Made by a program: the position numbers and the translations under genes
NCBI GenBank assembly: GCA_019096195.1
Contig: JAGTXK010000103.1
Span: 186,001 to 250,000 of the forward strand
From: Boletus sp. NGJ
Lineage: Eukaryota; Basidiomycota; Agaricomycetes; Boletales; Boletaceae
Direction: 5' to 3'
DNA: 64,000 nt
Shown here: positions 10,730 to 21,130 of the stretch, one piece after another
How positions within the stretch are numbered: position 1 is the stretch's first letter
How the letters are laid out: each line of letters begins with the position of its first letter
Notes under the pieces: generated by a model
Databases searched by the model: none
Told to the model about the DNA's origin: nothing
Seen by the model: the letters and a program-made list of their open reading frames with translations, nothing else

Positions 10730-12301
10730 TAGTGGCTCAAAAAAGTGTCCCAATGTTTGGCTATTTTGCAAAGACTTGACATTTGCAAAAGAACCAAAAG
10801 GTATTAGCCCTAATCCTTTCCCTGAAGATGAGTCCTTAGTCATAGAATTTGGTTGTCATGGCACTGAGATATAGCCATATTAAAGTGACATGTCATTGGG
10901 ACACTTTTTTGAGCAACATTTCTATTCTTCAATTTAGTACTTTGTATGCCCTCCCTTTGCTTTTATCACTGCCTCTAGTCTTCTAGGCATACTCTCTATC
11001 AATCCTTGACACTTCTCAACCTCTATCTTCCCCCACTCCACTTCAATTCTCTCCCAAAGCTCCCATACTCCTTTTGGTGGTGTTGTATAGCTATTGAGTT
11101 TTTTTTTGAGGATTTGCCAGAGATGTTCAATGGGATTAAGGTCTGGAGATTGTGCTGGCCAGTCAAGAAGCTTGATCCCTTGAGATTCCAGCCACTCCTT
11201 GGCTCTTTTAGAGGTGTGCTTGGGGTCATTATCTTGTTGAAAGATAATGCTCTCTTCAGGAATTCCAGAATTTTCCATGGAAGGAAGTAGATTATCCTCC
11301 AAAATGGAGACATACAGCACAGCATTCATCCTCCCTTCAACCTCTGCAAGAATCCCCACTCCACTCCAACTCATGCATCCCCAAACCATCAAGGAACCTC
11401 CTCCAAACTTTACTGTTCCCTGAACTTCCTTGTCTTGCAAAGACTTTCCTGCCAATTTCCATACATACTTCCTTTCATCTGACCCAATCCTGTTGATCTT
11501 GGTTTCATCTGACCATATAACCCTAGTCCAGTCCTCCACAGTCCGATGTTGGTGCTTGAGAGCAAAGGCTAGCCTATGTTGCCTATGCTTCACAGACAAA
11601 AGTGGCTTCTTTTTCTTGACTACAGCCTTGAGAGATGCAGACTTGAGAACATTCCTAACAGTTTGAGCAGAGACAGGAGAAGAGAGAGCAGAATTGATGA
11701 GATGGGTAGCCTGGACAGCATTTTCAACTTTGCCAGAGGTAATACTAGAGACAATTCTCCTTTTATCAGTAGGAGAAAGTTTAGAAGGACATCCTAATTT
11801 GATGTTTTCCTTGCCTGGGTGGATCTCCTTGATAACCCTGGCCACAGTAGACTTCCCCAGACCAGTTTGGAATGATATTTGCCTAGTAGAAAGGCCAGAT
11901 TCAGAGAGAAAAAGAATATTGGCTCTAGCAGAGGAGTGAGTGGATTTCATAATGAAGTAGGGTTGGCTGAATGGTATCTCTGCTCTTTATACCATTTGAA
12001 GTTATGTAAGTGACATAATCAGACAGGGTTGAAGCACAGCATCCATCAGAACCTTATGTTATTTACTAAATGATAGTTGATAATATCAGGGTCAAATAAG
12101 TGTCCCAATGACATATCCTTTTAATATGACTATAACTCAGTACTATGACGACCAACTCACATGACTAAGGGCTCATCTTCAGGGCAAGGATTAGGGCTAT
12201 CAATGGCCCAGCAAGGGTTAAGGCTAATACCTTTTGGTTCTTTTGCAAATGTCAAGTCTTTGCAAAATAGTCAAACATTGGGACACTTTTTTGAGCCACT
12301 G
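10730..12301 (-). mobile_element. Tc1/mariner element, copy 2 (family B), apparently intact
   Basis: A 1572 bp element flanked by TA (10728-10729 and 12302-12303). TIRs are about 185-207 bp (10730-10915 and 12091-12301), starting YAGTGGCTCAAAAAAGTG. As in family A, the inner end of each TIR carries an inverted copy of the tip (AAAAAAGTGTCCCAATG, near 10892-10915 and 12091-12114). The two TIRs differ by short indels. With an uninterrupted transposase and both ends present it could still be mobile. Confidence 0.95.
10934..11950 (-). CDS. Tc1 transposase, intact, 338 aa
   Basis: Cut-and-paste transposase of the IS630-Tc1-mariner superfamily, expected to act in the nucleus on its own TIRs. The ATG at 11950 gives MKSTHSSARAN and the ORF runs without interruption to ...KGGHTKY. 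The N-terminal helix-turn-helix includes STRQISFQTGLGKSTV; a second DNA-binding part follows (QTVRNVLKSASLKAV). The catalytic DD34E triad is complete: VIWSDET, FQQDNDPKHTS and SPDLNPIEHLW. The full length of 338 aa matches active Tc1 proteins. A basic KKKK stretch (about residue 110) may serve nuclear import. The protein is clearly related to the copy 1 and copy 3 transposases but belongs to a separate subfamily. Confidence 0.96.
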   Translation of the reverse strand: MKSTHSSARANILFLSESGLSTRQISFQTGLGKSTVARVIKEIHPGKENIKLGCPSKLSPTDKRRIVSSITSGKVENAVQATHLINSALSSPVSAQTVRNVLKSASLKAVVKKKKPLLSVKHRQHRLAFALKHQHRTVEDWTRVIWSDETKINRIGSDERKYVWKLAGKSLQDKEVQGTVKFGGGSLMVWGCMSWSGVGILAEVEGRMNAVLYVSILEDNLLPSMENSGIPEESIIFQQDNDPKHTSKRAKEWLESQGIKLLDWPAQSPDLNPIEHLWQILKKKLNSYTTPPKGVWELWERIEVEWGKIEVEKCQGLIESMPRRLEAVIKAKGGHTKY

Positions 12302-12303
12302 TA

Positions 12304-13920
12304 TCAGCATGAGATGGGAGGGGGGTGGTCCTTGTGAGGTATAATTCATGGGACTGGTCCACTGCGCAGTCTAGAGTAAGAGTTTTCTTAGCCCAATCGA
12401 TGGCAGGGTTGCTAGACCAAAGCCAGGGTTGTCCAAGAATGATGTTATGCTTTTTGCACAAGATGACATGGAGGGTGGTTTTGGTGAAGACCCCTTTGAC
12501 ATCAAGGAACAGGTTGCAGGCAAATTTGATATCACTGTTCTTGTTGGGAGAGGAGTCAGCATTGCAGGCTCAGATTGGGTTTGCCAATCATCTGGTCAGA
12601 AGGTGGTGTCAATGGGTGAATTGGTAGTCAATACAGGAGATTTCAGCTCCACTGTCAATGAGGGCAGTGGTGTCAATGGCTTTTTCAGAATGCGCGGGGA
12701 TGTAGACATAAACAGAGATTGTAATTCCTTTGGTCATGGACTGTACAGTCACATGCACAGACTGAGATTTAGGGAAAACTTGCATTGATGGAGCTTTCCC
12801 TTTTAAAAAATCTGAGGAGATATTTCCAATCATTCTGTCATCAGACTCCTCTTTCTCCTCTTTGATAACCCTGACTTTCTTTTCCTGGGGGTGTTTGTTG
12901 GAGAACATGATGCAAGTGGTAGTTGTGTGACCAGGTTGGCAACACTGGAAACATAACTTTTATTCAAAACACCTTTTTTGCTCAGCTGGGGTTAATTTCA
13001 GGATGGATACTGTGTCCACATTCATGGCGTCGGGGTCTCAGAGTTTGGTGGTGGTGGTGGTGGTGAAAGAATGGTACATATGGGCCAAGGGTTTGTTAGA
13101 GTGTTTGGCAATTTCATCTGCTCGTTCCCACTGGGTTTGAAAGTGAATAGCCTTGGCGTACCACTCTTCCACTGTGGTGGGTATAGTGTCCATGGACATG
13201 ATACGATGCATGAGGCCAGTAGGGATTCCAGCAGAGAAGTACCCAATGAGGACATTTAGGTCAGTGATTTTGGCTAGGGCAGCATTGTTTTGGAATTCCA
13301 AGGTATATTCGGTCAATGTAGGTGAATAGGTGTTGTTATTCTTCCTGTTCATCCTCTTGGTCGAGAGCTAGGCAATGGCATTCCCTGTGATATCTCAGTG
13401 TTTGAATGCTTTGTTGAACACAACGACAAATTCTTCCCAGATCCCTAAGTGGATGCCAGTTGTGGTGATGCCCTCTTGTCAATAAGTGTGTGCCCAAGCA
13501 AGAGTGGATCCTTTGGTCATGTAGGACAAAGTGAAGACGATTTATTTGTCATCATTGTCGTAGACTTTCTTGTTGACATAGAGCTAGAGAGTGACTGTGT
13601 GGAGGTATTGAAGGAGCCATCAAAGGCTTTGGGAATGGCAATACACAACTCAGTAGGTTCGACAGTTGTCATTTCTGTGGTAGGTGGTGGTGGTAAGGAA
13701 AAAGAGGGGGTAGCGGTGACTGGGGTCAGTGATGGAGATGTAGGGTTCCTAGAGAGATTTAATCCTGTTGCAAGGCATTGCGATAGGTCAAGAGCGATGT
13801 CCTATTGTTGTTGGGATGGTAGTTCAAGGTCGCTGAGAGATTCCTCCTCTTCAGCATCAGAGTTTTCTGTGTTAGGTGGGGTTAGTGAGATAGCATGCCA
13901 CCTCCTAGGATAGATGGTTT
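12304..13920 (-). mobile_element. Ty3/Gypsy gag-protease fragment, minus strand (fossil)
   Basis: LTR-retrotransposon fossil in the opposite orientation to the one at 7290-10265 and of the same family. Parts seen: gag (about 13920-13040), an aspartic protease (IDSGAEISCIDYQF, about 12620) and the protease-RT linker (ILGQPWLWSSNPAIDW, about 12410). No LTR is attached. It is broken at several points and ends abruptly at the Tc1 copy 2 boundary. Confidence 0.8.
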
Positions 13921-14690
13921 GTTGGTAAGCTATGGTGGAGGACTATGTAGAAATAGCCTTGCTAGAGCAAGTAGTTCCTTTTGTTACAACTGACTCAGGT
14001 AGAGGTGGTCATAGCCCAAAGGAAGTCACCGACAACTAGTCAACAACATTGAAGTCAAGTAATCAAGGGAATGCAGGGACTTCCTACATTAAGGTGGCAA
14101 CTAGATAGTACCTACTAAGGTCAAGGGTATGAAGGGAGCATCCACTTCAAGAGCAGGACAAGGTCTCACAGAGGTCCAGAGGTCAAGGTAGTTAATTGGA
14201 AAGAACTACTTAGTGGACCTCAGAAATTACATGGAGGTTTAAATAGTCTAGCCTAGATCTTGAAATGGCAATGGACAGAGATGAAAAGAAGATCAGGAGC
14301 GGAGACCTGTTGGAGTGGGAAATGGAAGAGAAGGGGTTCCACATATGTATTGGTACATGAGGAAGAGAATTGAGGAACTGGTAGATGGTCACACAGGGCT
14401 AGAACAGTTTGATGAGAAGGACAAAGAAAGAGAGATGCGACAGAAAGAGAAAAGAATAGAGAGTCTGCATAGGAAATGTAACATACATGGAAATTGTATG
14501 GCCATCACATAGGAATTCAATTATCAATGTGATGTCCTGAAAGTTAAAAGGTGTACAGTATCATCTTATTGACTTGAACACAGCAAGCCAGGAGCATAAA
14601 CTGGGCCAATGGGTAGTAGGGTACAAGTATTGTGGATTAAAATAGTGCATTCAGCCACTCCCGAGTTCAAGAACCGAGTGTGCTGGAGCC
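13921..14690. other. No recognisable gene
   Basis: Low-complexity purine-rich sequence without convincing coding signal. An open stretch at 14315-14512 encodes a charged peptide but has no start context, splice signals or homologue that I can recognise. Probably transposon debris bordering the WD40 cluster. Confidence 0.4.
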
Positions 14691-15786
14691 TGGAAGGATG
14701 CGGTGATGAGGTGTCGAATATTCAGTGACATGACGAGGCTATCATAGCTTGTGCTACACTACTGCAATGTCCGGCAGCATCAGCAAGCAGATATTGCTAC
14801 TCACATCAAGGTGGGATTGGGGCATTCAGCCTCTGGCGAGCTCACAATTGCCTGAGGAAGCAGAATACATTGTTCAGGAGCGTCGTTTTTGAGATGTTTT
14901 CCTGGACCTTTCAACCTCCTAGCTGGGCATGGTTGCAATGCCACCTCGTGACGAAGATATCTCAAGTAGTACCGTCCCCTTCAAAACGCGGACATCGACT
15001 TTATCTTGTTTCACTGAGAGACTGTCGTTCCCCATGTTACTTGCACGCTCCGATGTAGGAATTGCTCACAGACCGGGGGTGGATGTAGATTCTATCCGAG
15101 GGTATTTACGAGCCTACGCTGGCGGTGGGAAAGGGGGATGGACATCGGGGTGAGTTGTCGGTACCGTTGCTTGATCGGATGATATGGGAACCCCTGGGTG
15201 ATTTGCTCTACCACTTCTTGGATCGCAGCTGGATCATGCATCTACCTTCCATTTCAATGTCCGGCGCGGCCGCTGTGGCCAGAACGAGTTGTCATTTCCT
15301 TCGCACTCAAGTGGTTTGTAACAGGACTGTTCAACACGCTTCAGAGTCTCGCTACTTCTGTGCTTTGCTCGGGGCGTTACAGAAGCTTTAAGAGTGATTG
15401 TTCGCCCTGCAGTCTCGTAGTGACGACGACGAGCACAGTGCCTTCCTAGCAACAGTATAACTGACGTACAGTGAGTGACATGCACTGATGGGAAGCGAGC
15501 AATTTAATTCAGCACGGCGTTTGACGCGTCCCGTGCATGAAATTCACCATCGTTGATGCCGAGTGCTGGGATTCTGATAAATTAAGCATCACCGAGATTG
15601 AAAACTCACCAATCCAATCAGAAGGTCGGCTCATACATGAATCGACCATCGGCGGCGAATAGGCGTCTGTCTATTGGATTGAGGGCAGGCTCCCAGGTAT
15701 GATTATGGGTATATCGACTGATGGATCGTGATAAGAAGACGACCACATCCTCCTTTTCTACATCGCTCTTATACCTGGCCGAAAGG
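14691..15786. other. Upstream block of WD40 gene 1, paralogous to the block upstream of gene 2
   Basis: Shares segments with 17440-17700 and 18340-18470, including GGCGAGCTCACAAT and CAAAACGCGGACRTCG. On the minus strand both blocks encode a similar peptide piece (LLPxAIVSSPxAEC), which hints at an old divergent gene fragment duplicated together with the WD40 gene. I could not name it. Confidence 0.45.
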
Positions 15787-17115
15787 ATGTCTTTGACCAT
15801 AAGCCGGCAATCAAGGAATGGTGGGTCCCTAAGCTCGACATTTGAGAGTGCAGGGCTGACGTGGCCAAAGAGTCCAGCACTGTTCGCCAAGGGGAGGGAA
15901 AACGGGTCGAAATCCATCATCAAGACGACATATATTCAGTCGCCTTCTTCGCGGATGGGAAGCAGGTAGTGAGCGGTGGCAAGGAACAAAAGATACGATG
16001 CTGGCGAGTGGAGGATGGCAAGGAGGTGGGGACGCCAATGGATGCGGGAGGTATCGTCTGGCACATTGTGGTGTCACGGGATGGAAAGTGGATTGTGGGT
16101 GGGACAGATAGTGGCCTAGTGACGGTGTGGAATGCACAGAGCCACGGAAAGGTGAAGCAATTCAAAGCACACACGACTTGGATGCGTGCAATGGACGTCT
16201 CACCGGATGGGACGAAAATCGCGACTGGGTCGGACGACAAGACTGTCTTTGTCTGGTGGCTGGAGACTGGCCAACGACTGTTCGGCCCCTTGCAACACGA
16301 CTTTTTCGTGGCTGCAGTCAAATTCTCACCAAACGGATACTACATCGCCGCTGCCACCTGGTTCAGAAATTCCCTTCGGATCTACTACACAACAAGTTCG
16401 GGCGGTCTCCACTCCATCATCCCATTCAGAGTCACCTTGTCTGAAAACCAATCACTCGCTTGGACCAGCGATAGCACGCAAATCTTCGCCTTATCCTACG
16501 ATGGCATCATCCATTGTCTCAACATGTCCGACGGGACGACACTCTTTCAATGGCCTATTCACGGTAGCAGCAATCCCATGTGCATTGCCCTGGCAGGCAA
16601 TAAAACATTCATCGCAGTCTCAGCCGAGTCATCGGTCTCGTTCTGGGACACTATATCGCACAAGCAAATCGGGTCTGTCATCAAGCATTCAGCTCACGTT
16701 GGCGCTATGGCCATCTCAGGAAACTTTGACATTGTGGTCGGTGGAGGCAAGATAATCACCCTTCATAATCTTTGTGATAGCCTTCCTTCGCCCTATTCTA
16801 ACCATGTAAGTGCAACTCCATCAAAAAAATTGGTGTGAGATGCGGCTGTCTAATCACAAACCGCGTTCCTGACCACTGTAGACTTTCCCGAAGTTGGCCA
16901 CGGGGCACATGAAAGTGGACACGGTTGATATGGAGGAGACTATTGAATTGCTTCTCACTGACATTCACGATCTCCGTGCACAGAACGAGAGCTCACGTGC
17001 GTTCATCGGGTGCGTTCACTTGTGCGTTCTGACTTGTCCACTAGACAAAAAAATTGCGAAACTCGAAACTACCGTCCAAGAGCTCCGTAGCGAGCTCACC
17101 AAATATCAGCACTGA
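15787..17115 (+). CDS. WD40 propeller-coiled coil protein 1 (truncated member of the HET family)
   Basis: Predicted 384 aa from four exons: 15787-15820, 15871-16805, 16882-16996 and 17045-17115 (frame consistent). The short first exon gives MSLTISRQSRN and is shared in structure by all paralogues here. Residues about 25-320 form seven WD40 blades (for example SVAFFADGKQVVSGG, AMDVSPDGTKIATGSDDKTVFVWW). A short coiled coil (KIAKLETTVQELRSEL) follows, then a stop. Beyond the stop, 17116-17250 still resembles the next coiled-coil exon of gene 2 in a shifted frame, so the gene has lost its 3' half by a frameshift near 17095-17112. TPR and HET parts are absent. Probably cytoplasmic; either a receptor-only remnant or a pseudogene. 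Confidence 0.8.
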
Positions 17116-18389
17116 TCAGGAGAAATTTAACCTGAACGTGGACATTTAGTCCCTTTAGGCCGATCTTCATGCATGGGACGAGAGTTCACGCTCTCTCGCG
17201 TTTCGTTTCCATTCACGTCGATTAGACAGGGAATTGTATGACGATCGTATTTCTTTGTGCCATCTGTCATACAGATGGGGAACCTATCGATGTGATAACC
17301 TGTAGTTAAAAGATATATTACATTGTTCACCTTACAACAGCAAACCGGGGCTCATGGGAAGTAACAAACCGAACGTGAACTGGATCGCCGATGGGTACGA
17401 GTGTCGTGGATCAGACTCTTAGTGCATGCAATGACAGATGGAGAGAATCTGCGATGAGACGTCAAAATATTCGGCGACATCACGAGGAAACCTGCGACGC
17501 CTGTGCAAGACGAGCAAATGGCTGGGATCGGTGCATTCAGCCGCTGGCGAGCTCACAATCGCGTTAGGAAGTAGAATATTTTGTTTTGTGATACTTGCTA
17601 GATGATGATATCTCGGGCCGCGTACCAGTCCCCTCCAAAACGCGGACGCCAAGTCTATCTTGTTTCACGGCGCTGCGAGAAGTACGGGGACCCCACGGAA
17701 TTGCAAGCATGGACTCATCAGTGGAACAAAAAAGAATACATCCTCACTTAATAAAGCCGGCTTGAGCAGAGGACGTGTTTCGGACGACCTCCGCCAAACC
17801 CTACCGGACAGAATCGTCTCGAGGTACCGATGTGTCTGCACTCCACCCCAGCGCTCCAACGTTCTGCCTCACCTACAATGCAATCGACAGTGATCCGATG
17901 TGGATCCAACTTCGAGACTCCCTGTGTGATGGTGTGAGAACCGATCATGGGTGAGACGTTATTGTACGAGACAAGCGGAAAGGGGAAGCAGTCATTCTGG
18001 AAAGCTTTACGGTTGAAGAGAATCTGATAGCTAGGTGAGACGACGGCATTCAAGGGGATCGAACGGAAAGTGTTCGAGAGGAAGCTGCTGTTTGCGGCGA
18101 GTGTACATAGTGACCACTGACTACATGTTATCCTGTTCGGTCTTTGGGGGTTGCGAGTTCTATGAGTGTCAATGGTTCATCTTGTCGCTGCTGCCTGTTC
18201 CCAACAGCTTCGAGTGTGACTTTTCCCATCGGTCGCCACCACGAAGGAGAAGGCCTAAGCATGAGTGTGTGAAATGATGAATAATGAGGCAGTGTACATG
18301 TGTGCCTGTCCACAAAGGCATCATATGATACAGCAAATAAACGAAGTGCCACCAAGGCTTCTCTCCATCGCTCTTGTACCTGGCAGAGT
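17116..18389. other. Decayed 3' part of gene 1 and upstream block of gene 2
   Basis: The first 130 bases are a relic of a coiled-coil exon. From about 17440 the sequence matches the block upstream of gene 1. No supported complete gene is present; open frames on the minus strand (17419-18538) lack splice or homology support apart from the shared LLPNAIVSSPAAEC piece. Confidence 0.45.
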
Positions 18390-20356
18390 ATGATTCTGAG
18401 CAAAAGCGGGCCGTCAAGGATCAGTGAGTACCCTGGCAAGACATTTGAAGGTGCGATACTGACAGGGGCCGAAGCGTCGAGTGAGAACTCTCCCTCTTCC
18501 TCCAGTGACGCACACGAAAGGGGAGCAAAACCGATCAAGATCCAAGGTCAAGGTCACATATTTTCGGTCTCTTTCCTCGTCGATGGGAAACACATTGTGA
18601 GCAGTGGCAAGGAAGGGAAGATTTGGCGTTGGGCAGTGGAACCTGGCAATCGGGTGCAGCCGCCAATGGATGTGGGGTATAGTGTTTACAACATCGCGGT
18701 GTCACGAGATGGAAAGTGGGTCGTGAGTGGCACGGGTGGTGGCAAGGTGATGGTGTGGAATGCAGCGAGCCACGAGAAGGTCACCGAGTTCAAAGGACAC
18801 AACACTGCGGTGCGCGCAGTTGATGTCTCCCCGGACGGGACGAGAATCGTGACCGGATCAGATGATTCGACTGCTTGCGTCTGGTCGCTCTCGACTGGCC
18901 AGCGACTGCTCGGCCCCTTGCAACACAGCGACTGGCTGGTCGCGGCCAAGTTTTCACCCGATGGGCGTCGGATTGCTACTGCCACGTGCGGGGGTGGGTT
19001 CATTCGGATCTACGGCAGTCAAAATGGCGACCTCCTCGTCGACGTCCCAATCAGAGTCCGTTCGTGGTTGAACCAATCCCTCGCCTGGGCTAGCGATAGC
19101 AAGCGACTCTTTGCCCTTTCTCAGTACGGCAACATCAACTGTCTCGACGCGTCTACAGGGACGACGCTCGCTGCATGGCCCATTCACGGCACCAACGATC
19201 CCAAGTGCATTGCTCTGACAAGCAATGGGACATTCATCGCAGCGTCTGACGGATCATCGGTCTCGTTCTGGGACACTACAACGCACAGGCAAATCGGGTC
19301 TATCATCAAGCATACAGCTGACATCGAGTCTATGGCTATCTCAGCAAACTACGATATCGTGGTCGGTGGAGACAAGACAATTACCCTTTGGAGAATCCGT
19401 GATATGCTTCCCTCGCCCTATCTTGACCATGTAAGTGTAACTGCATCAAAAGAAAAAAACTCGTGCGATGTGGCTTTAATCACGAACCATCCACAGGAGC
19501 GCAGTCCAAGTGCGCTCATTTGTTCCCTGTTTCGCGTTTCATTGACATTTACCTCCATTAGACAGCAGAGTCACGCATCTCGAAAAGACCATCCAGGAAC
19601 TCCGCGACGAACTTGCCAGATCGCGACGCGTAACCGACCAGGAGAGAGATGGCTTGAACGACATCATCAGGCTACTGCGTGCGGACCTTCATAGACAGCA
19701 AACGAGTTCAGGTGCGTTCATTTTCACCATGTTTCACGCTTCCTTAACATGTTTTCTGTTATCCATGTCCATTAAACGAAATAGTGAATCTCGAGAAAAC
19801 CATCCAAGAACTCCGTGATCAGCTTGCCACATCCCATCCCGCAACCAATCAGGAAAAGGATACTCTCAAGGTAACAACCGAGTCCTCTCATGTACAGGAG
19901 GAAAGCTCAAGTGTGTCCATCGCCACTCTGATCTACGCTTATTGACATCTGCGTTCCTTAGCCAACAAAATCACACATCTCGTACAAACCGTTGAGGAGC
20001 TCCGCGTCCAACTGGCCGACTCTCAACACAAAGCTGAAAGTCTTATCCGGATTATCCGCGCACACGAGCAGAAGCGTCAGTGTGAATCCCTGTATGCTCA
20101 AGGTCGCATATATGATACCGCAGAATCTCTCCTCGAGATTGCGAATACCACAAAGGAGGATCTGAGAGCGAACAAGTTAGTCATCGACTGGCTTGATGGT
20201 GAGTCTCGGCGTCGTGCATTAGGATAGAGCACTCAATCCTTGCCATCAGGGATGACGCACCAATGCGTCACGACGCTAGAAAGAGGTGGAGAGGAGGCAT
20301 CGAACGCTGAGAAGCAAGACGACGACTACTGCATTATTGCTCACTCCCCCACCTAA
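18390..20356 (+). CDS. WD40 propeller-coiled coil protein 2 (truncated before the TPR-HET part)
   Basis: Predicted 543 aa from seven exons: 18390-18423, 18466-19430, 19497-19509, 19562-19711, 19785-19910, 19962-20198 and 20250-20356. Start MILSKSGPSRI. Residues about 35-330 hold seven WD40 blades (SVSFLVDGKHIVSSG, AVDVSPDGTRIVTGSDDSTACVWS). Exons 4-6 encode coiled-coil cassettes that each begin with a LExTxxELRxxLA-like heptad (THLEKTIQELRDELA, NLEKTIQELRDQLA, THLVQTVEELRVQLA). Exon 6 continues into the conserved linker (HEQKRQCESLYAQGR). The last exon starts like the first TPR exon of gene 3 (QCVTTLERGGEEASNAEK). It then loses frame through a small deletion near 20320 and stops. The TPR and HET parts are therefore missing. 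It may make a receptor-only protein. Confidence 0.82.
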
Positions 20357-21130
20357 GCACCGTCTTGCGTTTCGTTTCGGTGCAGGTTCATATGCACATG
20401 TTGGAGAAATTTACCAAAAAGGTTGGCCCACGGTTCGGAGACTCGCATCATATTGTCGATCAAGAAAAGGACTGCGTACAATCCCTCTGTATCACCATTG
20501 TTCACTCTAAGAAAGTATCAAATGTGATGTACTACTACTATAGCTGAATTATCATTGTCATTGTAGAGTATCGAATCATGAACACGTAAGGTGTCAATGG
20601 CGAGTTCAGAAATGACAAGCTCACCAATGCGGTAGAGCTGTCGTGTGTATTCGTTTACTACTCCCAGAGTTTGATCGATGTATAACGACCTGGAAAGAGT
20701 AAATGAGGCGTCTAATGTCGAGAAACATGACGAGGTAACCGAGGATCATGCCACTGCAATCCTCGACATCGAATATTGTACTATTGGTGTACTTTACTGC
20801 CTTCCATGATACCTTCAATCTGAACGCCAATCAGTTGGCTGGGTGAGGCGCCGCCGTCGGTGTAAGTTCGAGATTAAATTACTGCCTAGGACGGTCGACT
20901 TTGGTGTACAATATTGTGGTTTGCACGATCAATATTGGGAGTCCGACTCTGACTCCGAAAGACACACACGGAACAATTATTCATACTCCGATTCATGCAT
21001 TTCCCCTTGCCGAGCTTCGGCAAGCATGCGGCGAGCATCTGCCCAAGCCTCCTGAGATTGATGGGAAAGTGTCCACTGGCGTACCGCAAGTGACGACCAG
21101 GTACTTATCCTTCTCCTTATCGCTAATACC
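20357..21130. other. Region between WD40 genes 2 and 3
   Basis: No supported gene. A stretch at 20998-21085 (CTTGCCGAGCTTCGGC, then GATTGATGGGAAAGTGTCCAC) is repeated upstream of the minus-strand gene at 43900-43995. It is either a shared promoter element or a shared upstream exon. An open frame 20901-21161 reads through it (PLAELRQACGEHLPKPPEIDGKV). Confidence 0.5.
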
